Shown in pieces: positions 1 to 7,422 of a DNA stretch of 36,192 nucleotides. The DNA lies in NCBI GenBank assembly GCA_021205385.1, contig JAJPXQ010000052.1, forward strand, positions 1 through 36,192. Reading direction: 5' to 3'. Position numbers and translations under genes: made by a program. This stretch comes from Lachnospiraceae bacterium (GTDB lineage: Bacteria > Bacillota > Clostridia > Lachnospirales > Lachnospiraceae). Every line of letters starts with the position of its first letter. Position 1 is the first letter of the stretch. The notes under the pieces are model-generated. The model saw only the letters and a list, made by a program, of their open reading frames with translations, did no database searches and was not told where the DNA came from.

Positions 1-29
1 GGAAGGACGGCTGTATGCCTTTATATATA

Positions 30-55
30 ATCCTCGATAGCTCAATGGTAGAGCA
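30..55 (+). repeat. Truncated 5' half of tRNA-Asn (direct repeat of 135-160)
   Basis: These 26 bases are identical to the first 26 bases covering the start of the complete tRNA-Asn gene (135-160): acceptor 5' strand plus D-arm. After base 55 the sequence diverges, and no T-arm or 3' acceptor strand follows. A TATAAT precedes both copies. It is a tRNA fragment, perhaps left by recombination at this tRNA locus or by duplication in a tRNA cluster. Confidence 0.7.
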
Positions 56-135
56 TCCGATACGGTTTCATACCGGAAAGAGCTATACAGGATAAACAAA
101 AATAGAGTTGCCAATTTGTGCAAATCTTATAATGA

Positions 136-207
136 TCCTCGATAGCTCAATGGTAGAGCACTCGGCTGTTAACCGAGTTGTTGCAGGTTCGAGCCCTGCT
201 CGGGGAG
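136..207 (+). tRNA. tRNA-Asn (anticodon GUU)
   Basis: The sequence folds as a full cloverleaf. Acceptor strands 136-142 and 200-206 pair with one G.U; a D-arm follows; the anticodon stem is 161-165 with 173-177, and its 7-nt loop (166-172) puts GTT at 168-170. The T-arm holds the GGTTCGAGCC core, and G207 is the discriminator. CCA is not encoded. A hairpin with a T-run follows at 220-248. tRNA genes are common ICE integration targets and this one sits at the edge of mobile-element genes, but I cannot show that it is the attachment site. Confidence 0.95.
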
Positions 208-219
208 CTGCAAAGAAAG

Positions 220-248
220 CCCGTAGATTCAACGATTCTGCGGGTTTT
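220..248 (+). terminator. Intrinsic terminator after tRNA-Asn
   Basis: An 8-bp stem (220-227 with 237-244, one G.U pair) and a 9-nt loop are followed by TTTT. An outer GCAAA/TTTGC pairing (210-214 with 246-250) could extend it. It lies 12 bases past the tRNA and probably ends its transcript. Confidence 0.7.
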
Positions 249-306
249 GCATTGTCCGAAATGGGCTTGGAGAAGCGAAAAGAAGGGCTGATTTGACAGC
301 CATGTG

Positions 307-350
307 ACTGTTAACCGAAAAGAATCAAGCAAGTAACTGTTAACCGAAAA
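307..350 (+). repeat. Two 15-bp direct repeats containing the tRNA-Asn anticodon-arm sequence
   Basis: ACTGTTAACCGAAAA occurs at 307-321 and again at 336-350, a period of 29. The inner CTGTTAACCGA is also present in the anticodon loop and stem of tRNA-Asn (166-176). Three copies within about 180 bases suggest recombinase core or arm sites, or remnants of past integrations at the tRNA. Function is not established. Confidence 0.5.
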
Positions 351-391
351 ACAAGCCGGAATTGTGATGTCTGAGAGTCCCGGTATGAGAG

Positions 392-427
392 CCTGATGGT
401 AAATTATTTTACTGTCAGGTTTTTTTT
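392..427 (+). terminator. Intrinsic terminator or leader attenuator upstream of the DUF5688 gene
   Basis: CCTGATGGTAA (392-402) pairs with TTACTGTCAGG (409-419) using two G.U pairs around a 6-nt loop, and eight T residues (420-427) follow. No gene lies between the tRNA terminator and this hairpin, so it either ends a short leader RNA, acts as an attenuator for the gene at 490, or stops read-through from upstream. Confidence 0.65.
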
Positions 428-489
428 GTGGGTAAAAACAGACAGAAAAGAAATGAGCCATGCCAAAAGAGGATGGGGAGGTAAATGGA

Positions 490-1464
490 GTGGTCACATA
501 CGGAGATTTTATGAAGTTAAGCAAAGAACGGATCAAGGCTTATCTGCCGAAAGAATACCAGGATCGTGAGATCATGGTCGTACCGGTGCAGAAAAACAAT
601 GGCATCGTGAGGGACGGTCTGTTTATAAGGGCCGGTGATAATGGAATGTCTCCGATAATCTACCTGAAGCCTTATTATGAAAGATACCTTGATGGTTTTC
701 AGATACAGGGTATCTGGAAAGAAATTGCTGAAGAATATTTGCGTGCAAGGCAGCAGACTCCCGATGTCCCTGTCAACTTGCTATCCTATGAGAGTGTGAA
801 AGATCAGCTCATGGTGACCGTTTGTAATGCAGAGAGAAACAGGGGACGCCTGGCAGACATGCCTCACGAGGAGAAAGGGGATCTGGCGCTTATTTATCAG
901 GTTCGTATGGAGCTTCCAGGCGAGCGGTATGGAATGGCATCTGTCAGAAATCTGCATCTGGAGATGTGGGGGATCAGTGAAGAACAGTTGAAAGCGGATT
1001 CCTGGGTAAATATGAAAAACAGATATTCCCCTTTGTTTGCAGGCACGGAAACTATTGTGGAAGGACTGATTATAAATGGGTTTCATCATGTCGGCGGAAA
1101 CGGGGCGGCACTGGATCTGGCGGCAGTGAATAAAAACGAACCAATGTATGTGCTCACAAATATGGGAAAACAATATGGTGCAGCGTATATATTGGACGAG
1201 GAGATTATGGGACAGATCGCAGACTGGCTGGAAGCGGATCTTATTATCCTGCCGTCTTCCATTCATGAGGCAATGGTTATAAAAGAAACGGAAATTATAG
1301 ACATAGAGTTGTGCAGGGAGATACTCAGGATTGGAAATCGAACACAGGTTTCTGAAGATGAATTGCTGTCGGATGAAGTATATCGTTTTGACAGGGAGTC
1401 CCGCCAGCTGCAGCTTGTACCGGAGACGGAGGTGAAGCAGGCGATGATTCCAATGCTGGGATGA
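490..1464 (+). CDS. DUF5688-family accessory protein
   Basis: A protein of about 324 residues with no membrane segment or signal peptide. Its start (VTYGDFMKLSKERIKAYLP) and overall plan resemble the DUF5688 proteins common in Lachnospiraceae ICEs; no biochemical role is known to me. I prefer GTG 490 because GGGGAGG (475-481) lies 8 bases upstream and because the family begins at about this point. An ATG at 460 is in frame and would add ten residues, but it has no good ribosome site. It is preceded by a hairpin/T-run (392-427), which may attenuate it, and followed by a terminator at 1554-1587, so it appears to be its own transcription unit. Family call is from memory. Confidence 0.7.
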   Translation: MVTYGDFMKLSKERIKAYLPKEYQDREIMVVPVQKNNGIVRDGLFIRAGDNGMSPIIYLKPYYERYLDGFQIQGIWKEIAEEYLRARQQTPDVPVNLLSYESVKDQLMVTVCNAERNRGRLADMPHEEKGDLALIYQVRMELPGERYGMASVRNLHLEMWGISEEQLKADSWVNMKNRYSPLFAGTETIVEGLIINGFHHVGGNGAALDLAAVNKNEPMYVLTNMGKQYGAAYILDEEIMGQIADWLEADLIILPSSIHEAMVIKETEIIDIELCREILRIGNRTQVSEDELLSDEVYRFDRESRQLQLVPETEVKQAMIPMLG

Positions 1465-1553
1465 CCATAGCGGTCAAAAGCTGATTGCTCTGTTTAGCTT
1501 CTGCGTAGCCATGTGATGATGGCTTGGCGTTTTGTAAAATATCAGTTGTATCG

Positions 1554-1587
1554 GCGTCTGTGTAAGAGAAAGCACAGGCGCTTTTTT
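1554..1587 (+). terminator. Intrinsic terminator after the DUF5688 gene
   Basis: A 9-bp stem (1554-1562 with 1573-1581, one U.G pair) with a 10-nt loop is followed by six T residues (1582-1587). It separates the DUF5688 gene from the accessory operon that starts at 1618. A second small hairpin (AGCCAT/ATGGCT, 1507-1524) lies upstream without a T-run. Confidence 0.8.
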
Positions 1588-1617
1588 GTTGCAGATTTTT
1601 AAGGAGGACAGGTGATT

Positions 1618-2313
1618 ATGGTAGCAAGATTTATGAAGGACACCCCATATGAGAGAAGCGAGGCTGAGATGCAGAGGCCGCCTGGTTACAGGAACAGGGG
1701 GAGCGGTATGGTAGTAGGTCGGTATCCTTACAGCGCCCGCGACTTAGACTGTGCTTATTGTCTCTATAAAGGCAGGAAGAAGACCTGCGGTAAAGCGGGC
1801 GGATGTATCTTCCTTGCGGAGCGGCTCGCTGCAGGCTGTGTCCCCACAGAGGAATTGCTGGAAGCATTTACTGCAGAGGTGGATGAATTGGATTTTTCGG
1901 GTCGCATGTCCCATCTGATGGATGAGGAAGACGGCTTTTTCTTTGAACCGGAACACAGGGAGCGGTTCGAGAACCGGTGGGCTGGCTGTGCTCCCAGGAC
2001 GGATGCTTCCGCCATGTGTGCGGCGCTGTATCTTTTGGCGGCGGACCGTTTTCTCTGGAGACAGGCCGCAGCCGCCATCCGGACGGAGGGCATCCGGTTT
2101 TATGACATTCACATCCATGGTGTGGATCTGGATGGATATATCCTGTTCTACACAGCGAAGGATTTGTACCAGGGGACAAAGCATATCAGCCTGTCGGAAC
2201 TCACCGACCCGGAGTTGGTCAGCGACCGTACTTTCCGGCTGGCGGTCGGTGCATTCCTGATCCGGAGGTATGGGGTAGAAGTGCTGGCTGGTGAAAGGAG
2301 GGGCGGTTTATGA
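1618..2313 (+). CDS. Unknown protein with a CxxC-x8-C-x5-C cluster
   Basis: About 231 residues. Near residues 44-62 it has four cysteines (CAYCLYKGRKKTC followed by GKAGGC), a spacing that suggests a small metal-binding site. The remainder is acidic and soluble; the middle part is aromatic and alanine-rich (ALYLLAADRFLWRQAAAAI). I do not recognise the family. AAGGAGG (1601-1607) serves either ATG 1618 (10-base spacing) or GTG 1612 (4-base spacing); I chose the ATG. It is the first gene of the accessory operon and overlaps the ArdA-like gene by 4 bases, so the two are probably translated together. Confidence 0.75.
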   Translation: MVARFMKDTPYERSEAEMQRPPGYRNRGSGMVVGRYPYSARDLDCAYCLYKGRKKTCGKAGGCIFLAERLAAGCVPTEELLEAFTAEVDELDFSGRMSHLMDEEDGFFFEPEHRERFENRWAGCAPRTDASAMCAALYLLAADRFLWRQAAAAIRTEGIRFYDIHIHGVDLDGYILFYTAKDLYQGTKHISLSELTDPELVSDRTFRLAVGAFLIRRYGVEVLAGERRGGL

Positions 2314-3347
2314 TCCGTGTCTGTCTGGTAAACCTGAGTAGCAGACAGGTAGAATGGCTTGACTTGCCTGCTTCGGGTGAGGAACTGGAACTGATGAAAG
2401 CGAATCTGGGAGTGAAGGATTTTTCTGAATGTAATTATCGTTCGGCGCCGGATCTGGAAGATTACCTGCCCCGTTCTTGGAATGTGGAGGAATTGAATGC
2501 CCTTGCCTCGACCCTGGAACGAAAGGGGATCGGGGATTTTGAAAAAGACGGACGGAAGCTATTGGCAGTGCTGGAGGCGGAACTTCCGGAAACGATGAGC
2601 CAGATGCAGGAGATTGCAGAGCATCTGGAAGACTACAGCGTATTGCCGGATGAAATAGAAACCCCGGCGGATTATGCGCGGTGTGTGATAAGAGAGGGAA
2701 AGGTTCCGCTGGATGAACGGATTGCACCGTTCCTTGATTATGACGCTTTCGGGAGAAATCAGATGCACACAGATGGCGTTGTACAAACCTCGCAGGGGGC
2801 GGTGGTATGCAATACACACGCCCTTCCGGAATTTCCAGAGGAGCTGACAACGCTCAGGCTGTACAGCCCATTGCGGGCAGGAATGTATGTAAAGGATGAG
2901 TGGGGGAATTATCCATGCTATCCGGAAGAGGTTCATCCGAACGAATTGTGCCGCTATGAGGAAGCGATCCGCCGTCAGATCGGGATGGAGAGGCTGGATT
3001 CCGAAGGGGAGCGTGGCCTTGCTGTTTACCTCGGTAATAAGCGCCTGGAACGGAAGGTACACAGTCTGTCGCCGGACGTGGAAGCCTGGGAAGGAGAACT
3101 TTGGGGTGTGCTGGAAGTGAAATCTCATGGGGAACTTCAGGGAACAGAGCTGGATGCCCTGAAGGGTTTCTGGAGCGGGCAGGCGAGCGATGGCTGGGGT
3201 GAGGGCTTCGAACAGCGTGAGATTGCCACACCGGACGGGGATCTTTGTGTGAGTTTCTGGAATGCAGAAGACTACCAGATCCAGACGGAACAGGAGCTGA
3301 AAGGGCAACATACGTCTGACATGGCAATGCAGATGGGAGGAATATAA
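2310..3347 (+). CDS. ArdA-like antirestriction protein with an extra C-terminal domain
   Basis: 345 residues. The N-terminal half (about 1-165) resembles ArdA: it opens MIRVCLVNLSSRQVEWLDLP, has an ELNALAS segment, and carries the FLDYDAFGRNQ signature. ArdA is an acidic DNA-mimic that inhibits type I restriction enzymes after plasmid or ICE entry. ArdA is usually about 165-180 residues, so the remaining 170 or so form an added domain of unknown role containing GQASDGWGEGFEQREI, a motif I recall from other ICE accessory proteins. The start overlaps the upstream stop by 4 bases (ATGA). The tail ends MAMQMGGI, and the codons for that tail contain GGGAGG, which may serve as ribosome site for the next gene. 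Antirestriction function is inferred. Confidence 0.7.
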   Translation: MIRVCLVNLSSRQVEWLDLPASGEELELMKANLGVKDFSECNYRSAPDLEDYLPRSWNVEELNALASTLERKGIGDFEKDGRKLLAVLEAELPETMSQMQEIAEHLEDYSVLPDEIETPADYARCVIREGKVPLDERIAPFLDYDAFGRNQMHTDGVVQTSQGAVVCNTHALPEFPEELTTLRLYSPLRAGMYVKDEWGNYPCYPEEVHPNELCRYEEAIRRQIGMERLDSEGERGLAVYLGNKRLERKVHSLSPDVEAWEGELWGVLEVKSHGELQGTELDALKGFWSGQASDGWGEGFEQREIATPDGDLCVSFWNAEDYQIQTEQELKGQHTSDMAMQMGGI

Positions 3348-3352
3348 AAAGG

Positions 3353-3718
3353 ATGGCAGTGTTTGATGCAACAAAAGAAAAATATGAGATGGCAGAAATA
3401 GATAGGATTCCAGTGCTTTTTACTAACAGGCGGCTTGATCGGGATACCATCCCGGAAGGAATTTTTTGCTATGAAGCATGGGACTCTGACCGCCTGGATG
3501 TACCAATGGCGCAGATCAGGAAGTCGGTGTTGGTAAACTATGGGGGAACCATTTTGAGCAAAAAGCCGTTTCCATTAGATGAACATGACAGTTACTCTCC
3601 CAAAAGTCGGGGCTTTCATGGGATCAGCATGGAATTAGAAGAATTCCGGCAGAGCACAGGGGAGCAGCTGCAGATGAAAGTGAATGGGGAAGCTGGAATG
3701 CAAATGGGAGCGATGTAG
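3353..3718 (+). CDS. LPD28-domain protein
   Basis: 121 residues. It matches the LPD28 (large polyvalent-protein associated) pattern as I recall it: AEIDRIPVLFTNRRLDRDTIPEGIFCYEAWD at residues 14-44 and VLVNYGGTILSKKPFPL after that. LPD domains occur in polyvalent proteins of phages and conjugative elements that are thought to enter recipient cells with the DNA and counter host defences; the molecular role of LPD28 is unknown. It starts 5 bases after the ArdA-like gene and ends in GMQMGAM, like its neighbour. Operon member. Confidence 0.7.
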   Translation: MAVFDATKEKYEMAEIDRIPVLFTNRRLDRDTIPEGIFCYEAWDSDRLDVPMAQIRKSVLVNYGGTILSKKPFPLDEHDSYSPKSRGFHGISMELEEFRQSTGEQLQMKVNGEAGMQMGAM

Positions 3719-3752
3719 GTGATATGAGGAAAAACATAAGACGAGGCAGAGG

Positions 3753-3765
3753 AAGGAGGTGATCC
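3753..3765 (+). promoter_or_regulatory. 13-nt perfect anti-16S Shine-Dalgarno element
   Basis: AAGGAGGTGATCC is complementary over all 13 bases to the conserved 3' tail of bacterial 16S rRNA (GGATCACCTCCTT). Its GGAGG core ends 9 bases before ATC 3769, the in-frame codon where the methylase homology begins. An in-frame TGA (3760-3762) lies inside it, so translation cannot start earlier in this frame. Confidence 0.8.
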
Positions 3766-3768
3766 TGC

Positions 3769-4785
3769 ATCAACAGTTTTATTTCCTGGGTTGGCGGAAA
3801 GAAGGCGCTGCGGGGACTGATCTATACGATGTTTCCGCTGGCATTCGACCGCTATATCGAGGTGTTCGGAGGAGGCGGGTGGGTGCTGTTCGGAAAACTG
3901 CCGGACTCCCGTTGCATGGAGGTTTATAACGATTATAATTCCAACCTGGCAAATCTGTTCTACTGTGTGAAGAACCGTACCGGAGCATTCTTAAAGGAGC
4001 TTGGTTTTCTGCCGATCAACAGCAGGGATGAATTTACCGTGATCCGGAATTTCCTGGATAAGCAGGAGCCGGATCTTCGCTTTCTGGAAGAAGAACTGGA
4101 GCTGGCAAAGCAGTATCTGCCGCCGCCGGGATATGAGGAGATCAGAGAAATCCTGCTTCGGAATGCGGAAGTAACAGATGTGAAGCGTGCTGCCGCTTTT
4201 TTTAAGCTGATCCGCTATAGCTATGGAAGTGGATGTACTTCCTATGGCTGCCAGCCGTTTGACGTGCGGAAGTGCTTCGATACAGTCTGGCAGGCGTCCA
4301 GGCGGCTTGCAGATACTGTGGTTGAGAATAAGGATTTTGAGGCGCTGATCCGGCAGTATGACCGGGAAAGCGCCTTTTTCTATTGTGACCCGCCTTATTA
4401 TGAGACAGAAGGACACTACGCGGTGGTTTTCCGGAAAGAAGATCATGTGCGCCTCCGGGATACCCTGGCCGGATGCAAAGGGAAATGGATGGTCAGCTAC
4501 AATGACTGCGCGTATATCCGAAGTCTTTATGAAGGCTACACTATCACCGCGGTCACTCGTCTCAACAACCTGGCACAGCGGTATGAGGGAGGCTGTGAGT
4601 TCCCGGAAGTGTTGATTACCAATTATGATCCGGCAGAAAGGGAGCGTGTGCAGCCAAGACAGCTCAGCCTGTTCGGGCTGTATGGAGAGGAAGATGAGGA
4701 TTACCAGACTTATAGGGCGTCGGACGCACCCATGAAAGGAGGAGATACAGATGGGAAAGCCGGTTTACAGGCTGATGGATTATAA
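3769..4785 (+). CDS. Orphan D12-class DNA adenine N6-methyltransferase, apparent AUC start
   Basis: Methylates adenine in DNA using S-adenosylmethionine. From the ATC at 3769 it is 338 residues. Family motifs in order: N-terminal SFISWVGGKKALR (residues 3-15, the AdoMet-binding motif X of the alpha class), EVFGGGGWVLF (31-41, motif I) and CDPPYYE (about 206-212, catalytic motif IV DPPY). The first ATG (3829) falls after the N-terminal motif and has no ribosome site, so starting there would remove an essential segment. ATC 3769 has an optimal spacing from a 13-nt perfect Shine-Dalgarno match. No restriction enzyme gene is adjacent, so it most likely protects the element DNA or marks it. Its 3' end overlaps the AbrB-like gene by 35 bases. 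Confidence 0.85.
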   Translation: MNSFISWVGGKKALRGLIYTMFPLAFDRYIEVFGGGGWVLFGKLPDSRCMEVYNDYNSNLANLFYCVKNRTGAFLKELGFLPINSRDEFTVIRNFLDKQEPDLRFLEEELELAKQYLPPPGYEEIREILLRNAEVTDVKRAAAFFKLIRYSYGSGCTSYGCQPFDVRKCFDTVWQASRRLADTVVENKDFEALIRQYDRESAFFYCDPPYYETEGHYAVVFRKEDHVRLRDTLAGCKGKWMVSYNDCAYIRSLYEGYTITAVTRLNNLAQRYEGGCEFPEVLITNYDPAERERVQPRQLSLFGLYGEEDEDYQTYRASDAPMKGGDTDGKAGLQADGL

Positions 4786-5029
4786 GGGACGCATTCTGAT
4801 CCCGAAAGGAATGCGGGAAGCTGCAATGCTGGAGTATGGGGATATTGTGCGTCTTGGAATTGCAGACGGAAAAATCACGGTGCGGAAGGTAGAGATCATG
4901 GAAGTCGGGGATCAGTCGCCGGAGGCCGTGGAGGCATATGTCCGCGCCGCTTTCAAATCCATGCCGGATTCTGTTCGCGTGGAGATGATCGGGGAACTGA
5001 GCGCGCTGATCCGGAAAAAGGAGGGATAG
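4751..5029 (+). CDS. SpoVT/AbrB-like DNA-binding protein
   Basis: 92 residues. The N-terminal 45 form a swapped-hairpin AbrB fold: YRLMDYKGRILIPKGMREA, then YGDIVRLGIADGKITVRKV. Such domains act as dimers in transition-state regulators and in antitoxins. The C-terminal half is helical (SPEAVEAYVRAAF ... IGELSALIRKK) and could mediate protein contact. No toxin gene is next to it, so a regulatory role is more likely than an antitoxin role. AAAGGAGG lies 7 bases before the ATG, and the start is inside the end of the methylase gene, so it is translationally coupled. Confidence 0.75.
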   Translation: MGKPVYRLMDYKGRILIPKGMREAAMLEYGDIVRLGIADGKITVRKVEIMEVGDQSPEAVEAYVRAAFKSMPDSVRVEMIGELSALIRKKEG

Positions 5030-5032
5030 CTG

Positions 5033-5599
5033 ATGCACACATTTGACAGGCAGGACTGCGAGCAGACAGGATACGGCATTTCACTGAAAGGCAGGGTGGT
5101 TGTGCTGTGTGGGTCCGCGATCCCGGCAGGGCAGCAGGGACAGTTATTTTTCTGCACGGGAGGAAACGGGGCAAATCCGAATCCGATGGGGAGGACGGTA
5201 TTCCTGGTATCGCTGACGACGGGGGAGGAGTGCCGCGCTTACAGAAGTGACGTCGTGGGGACATTAAAACCGGAGCTTCTTCCGGAGGAGGCAAAGCTCC
5301 AGCTCTCACAGATCCGCCCATCCGGGGCGCTGGATCTTGGGACAAACGAAGCCCAGTATTCTGCATATAGCTTTCTGCAGGATGGACGTTACGCGGCGGG
5401 CGTCTGGCTCTGCAGTGCAAAAGAAGCGGCAGACTATGTGGCGATGCAGAAGGATTACCAGCACCGCGTCCTGATCTGCGATAGTGATGATTTTGCGGTT
5501 CTGGAGGTGGTCGATGGAAAACAGATATTTCCGGATGAACAGACGATGGAGGATAACGGGAGCAGCCAGGAGCCAGGCGCGGGAATGCGTATGTCATAA
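5033..5599 (+). CDS. Unknown ICE accessory protein
   Basis: 188 residues, soluble, no signal peptide. Residues 10-60 have a beta-rich glycine pattern (GYGISLKGRVVVL ... LFFCTGGNGANPNPMGRTVF), and a later segment reads DVVGTLKPELLPEEAKLQL. I recall similar proteins in clostridial ICE accessory blocks but know no function. It begins 4 bases after the AbrB-like stop, with AGGAGGG just upstream, and precedes the YodL-domain gene. The last 20 or so residues look disordered. Confidence 0.6.
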   Translation: MHTFDRQDCEQTGYGISLKGRVVVLCGSAIPAGQQGQLFFCTGGNGANPNPMGRTVFLVSLTTGEECRAYRSDVVGTLKPELLPEEAKLQLSQIRPSGALDLGTNEAQYSAYSFLQDGRYAAGVWLCSAKEAADYVAMQKDYQHRVLICDSDDFAVLEVVDGKQIFPDEQTMEDNGSSQEPGAGMRMS

Positions 5600-5617
5600 G
5601 GGGAGGGGTGATGCAGA

Positions 5618-6169
5618 GTGAAACCTATCCGCATTGAGAACGGCATCCTCCTCTATTATGGGAATCGTGCCGGGCAGGTCAAGGACGGACGTGTGGTGGC
5701 GGACCCCATGTTCCAGGGGCAGGAGATGGATGCATTCCTGAAAAAGCAGAGTAATATCCGTGAGGTCAAGTGGATGGATGGAATGTTTGAGCGGCTGATG
5801 TCTGGCGGGGGATTGGAGGAAACAGCGAGCCTGAAAAATGTCCGGGTCTGGCAGTTAAAAACCGAGGTGGACGTGTATATGAAGTTCATCGCATACGACG
5901 ATATGTGTAAAAAGTTCGGCCCGCCGAATCCGGAAGATTACAGGAAGGTCTATGACGGTGCGGTGGAGACGAACGATCTGGAAGCCCTTTATACGAAATT
6001 CAATCTGGAGCCGCCACAGGGTTACGAAGGACATGCGCTTTCCATGAGCGATGTGCTGGAGCTTTACGATGAATCCGGGAGTGCGTTTTATTATGTGGAT
6101 CGTATCGGGTTTCAAAAGATTGATTTTACCGGACAGGAAATGTCCGCGTCACAGGTGATGCAGCTGTAG
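5618..6169 (+). CDS. YodL-domain protein
   Basis: 183 residues. The C-terminal 85 match the YodL-like pattern as I know it: residues near 112-133 (NPEDYRKVYDGAVETNDLEALY), then FNLEPPQGYEGHALSMSDVLEL and YYVDRIGFQKIDF. The domain is common in large polyvalent proteins of conjugative elements; its function is unknown. The N-terminal 90 residues are a separate, unrecognised domain. Translation should start at GTG 5618, preceded by GGGGAGGGG; an ATG at 5611 is in another frame. Same operon as its neighbours. Confidence 0.7.
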   Translation: MKPIRIENGILLYYGNRAGQVKDGRVVADPMFQGQEMDAFLKKQSNIREVKWMDGMFERLMSGGGLEETASLKNVRVWQLKTEVDVYMKFIAYDDMCKKFGPPNPEDYRKVYDGAVETNDLEALYTKFNLEPPQGYEGHALSMSDVLELYDESGSAFYYVDRIGFQKIDFTGQEMSASQVMQL

Positions 6170-6221
6170 CGGGTAAGCCGCTTTTATGCTGGATAAAAAA
6201 CGGGTAAGGAGGAAAATCAGA

Positions 6222-6557
6222 ATGCCAGAACTGGAAGTAAGGATTCATTCCATCTATCCGCCGGGGACACCGGGCGGAACGAGGGCGTATGCGTCCGCCA
6301 CGATTGACGGCTGCTTTGCCGTCCGAGGGATCAAGGTCGTTGAGGGAGGAAAGGATGGGCTGTTTGTATCCATGCCGAGCCGGAAAACGCAGGACGGGTA
6401 TAAGGACGTTTGCTTCCCGGTCACAGCGGAGTTCCGCAGCCAGCTTCACGGAGCCGTGCTCGACGCTTACCAGCAGTCCCTCACTCAGGTTCAGTCGCAG
6501 CCGCAGGCAGCTCCGGAACCGAAAGCCGCGCCACGGGCAGGCCAGAAGATGGGATAA
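6222..6557 (+). CDS. SpoVG-family protein
   Basis: 111 residues. The core (1-85) matches SpoVG: LEVRIHSIYPPG, then ASATIDGCFAVRGIKVVEG, GLFVSMPSRKTQDGYKDVCFPVT. SpoVG proteins are small DNA/RNA-binding regulators of septation, sporulation and virulence genes; ICE-borne copies are common, with unknown targets. A proline/glutamine-rich tail follows and ends QKMG. ATG 6222 is chosen because AAGGAGG (6206-6212) lies 9 bases upstream; an earlier in-frame ATG (6186) has no ribosome site. It is the last gene before the Tad pilus genes. Confidence 0.85.
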   Translation: MPELEVRIHSIYPPGTPGGTRAYASATIDGCFAVRGIKVVEGGKDGLFVSMPSRKTQDGYKDVCFPVTAEFRSQLHGAVLDAYQQSLTQVQSQPQAAPEPKAAPRAGQKMG

Positions 6558-6611
6558 ATGGAAAAAGGCCATGACTGTTGTTAAAACAAATCTCATGAGG
6601 AGGAGAACTAC

Positions 6612-6851
6612 ATGGAGAATATCAGAAAAAGAATGACTGGATTTCAGGCTGTCATAAGGGTGGGAGCATGGAAAGTAAGAAGAAAGCTCCGGGACGATTC
6701 TGGAGAAGGATATGTGGACACGGCGATTAAGATCCTGATTGCCGTTGTCCTGGGGGCGCTGTTGCTGGCGGGACTCTATTCCCTGTTTAATGATACGGTG
6801 CTTCCGACTCTGGTAGAGCGGGTAGAAGAAATGTTTAACTATGCCGGATAA
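6612..6851 (+). CDS. Flp/Tad-type small prepilin (DUF6133-like)
   Basis: 79 residues. A basic leader of about 31 residues (many Arg/Lys) is followed by SGEGYVDTAIKILIAVVLGALLLAGL and a short polar tail. This is the plan of a class III prepilin: positive leader, cleavage after a glycine, hydrophobic helix. If the peptidase cuts after G31, position +5 of the mature chain is D36, where type IV pilins usually have Glu. It overlaps the prepilin peptidase gene by 11 bases and opens the Tad operon, so it is probably the major pilin or pseudopilin. The DUF6133 name is from memory. Confidence 0.75.
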   Translation: MENIRKRMTGFQAVIRVGAWKVRRKLRDDSGEGYVDTAIKILIAVVLGALLLAGLYSLFNDTVLPTLVERVEEMFNYAG

Positions 6852-7293
6852 TCCGGTCATGCGGCTGGTGCAGGCGGGGCTGTTTGCCTTTCTGCTGATC
6901 GCGGTATCTGTCTGTGACATCAGAAGCAGGCGGATACCGGACAGCCTGCAGATTGGAATCGCGGCGCTTGCGGCCTTGGACTTTTCATGGAAGAATCTGT
7001 TGGGTCTTTTTGTGGCGCTGCCGTTCCTTACTGTGGCGATAGCCTGCCGGGAAAAGGGCGGAATCGGAGGCGGTGATGTGAAGCTGGTGGCTTCTATGGG
7101 CGTAGTGCTGGGGATGTCCGCAGGTCTGACGGCGTCCGTGATCGGACTTGCATCATTTCTCTGCTATGCAGCAGTCCATGGATTTGTCCAGAGGGAGAAG
7201 GGAAAAGAACGGCCGGGCGCATACCCATTGGGCCCGTTTCTGGCGGCCGGGGGTATCTGCGCTTATTTTATGAAAATGGGAGGGAGCTTATGA
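6841..7293 (+). CDS. A24-family prepilin peptidase (TadV/CpaA-like)
   Basis: 150 residues and several membrane helices, the size of the short TadV/CpaA peptidases that lack the methylase domain of PilD. The two catalytic aspartates are present: D26 in VCDIRSRRIPD and D79 in the GGGDVKL (GxGD) motif. It should cleave the leader of the pilin encoded immediately upstream and of the TadE-like proteins downstream. The gene overlaps the pilin gene by 11 bases and shares an ATGA with the next small reading frame. Confidence 0.9.
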   Translation: MPDNPVMRLVQAGLFAFLLIAVSVCDIRSRRIPDSLQIGIAALAALDFSWKNLLGLFVALPFLTVAIACREKGGIGGGDVKLVASMGVVLGMSAGLTASVIGLASFLCYAAVHGFVQREKGKERPGAYPLGPFLAAGGICAYFMKMGGSL

Positions 7294-7373
7294 GAATAAA
7301 GATCATGATTGCGATCTGTGCTGTGGCTGCGGTGGCGGCAGCTCTGGTTTGCCATAGAAGGTGCTGGGACTGA
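7290..7373 (+). CDS. Possible 27-residue membrane peptide
   Basis: A short frame starts in an ATGA overlap with the peptidase stop, behind GGAGGGAG, and encodes MRIKIMIAICAVAAVAAALV followed by CHRRCWD. That is one hydrophobic helix with a basic, two-cysteine end. Coupling, ribosome site and hydrophobicity favour a real small protein of the Tad operon, but it could be a chance frame. Role unknown. Confidence 0.45.
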   Translation: MRIKIMIAICAVAAVAAALVCHRRCWD

Positions 7374-7422
7374 TAGGGCAGGAGAGCTGCCCATCGGGAA
7401 ATAGGATTGAGGAGGAAATGAA

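Noticed and set aside
30-100. Second complete tRNA gene
   Set aside because: Only the acceptor 5' strand and D-arm are present; no T-arm or closing acceptor strand follows, and the anticodon stem would contain a mismatch.
307-350. CRISPR-like repeats
   Set aside because: Only two 15-bp units, too short, with no cas genes nearby.
4751-5029. Antitoxin of a toxin-antitoxin pair (AbrB/MazE fold)
   Set aside because: The following gene (5033) does not resemble MazF, PIN or any toxin I know, so a regulator call is safer.
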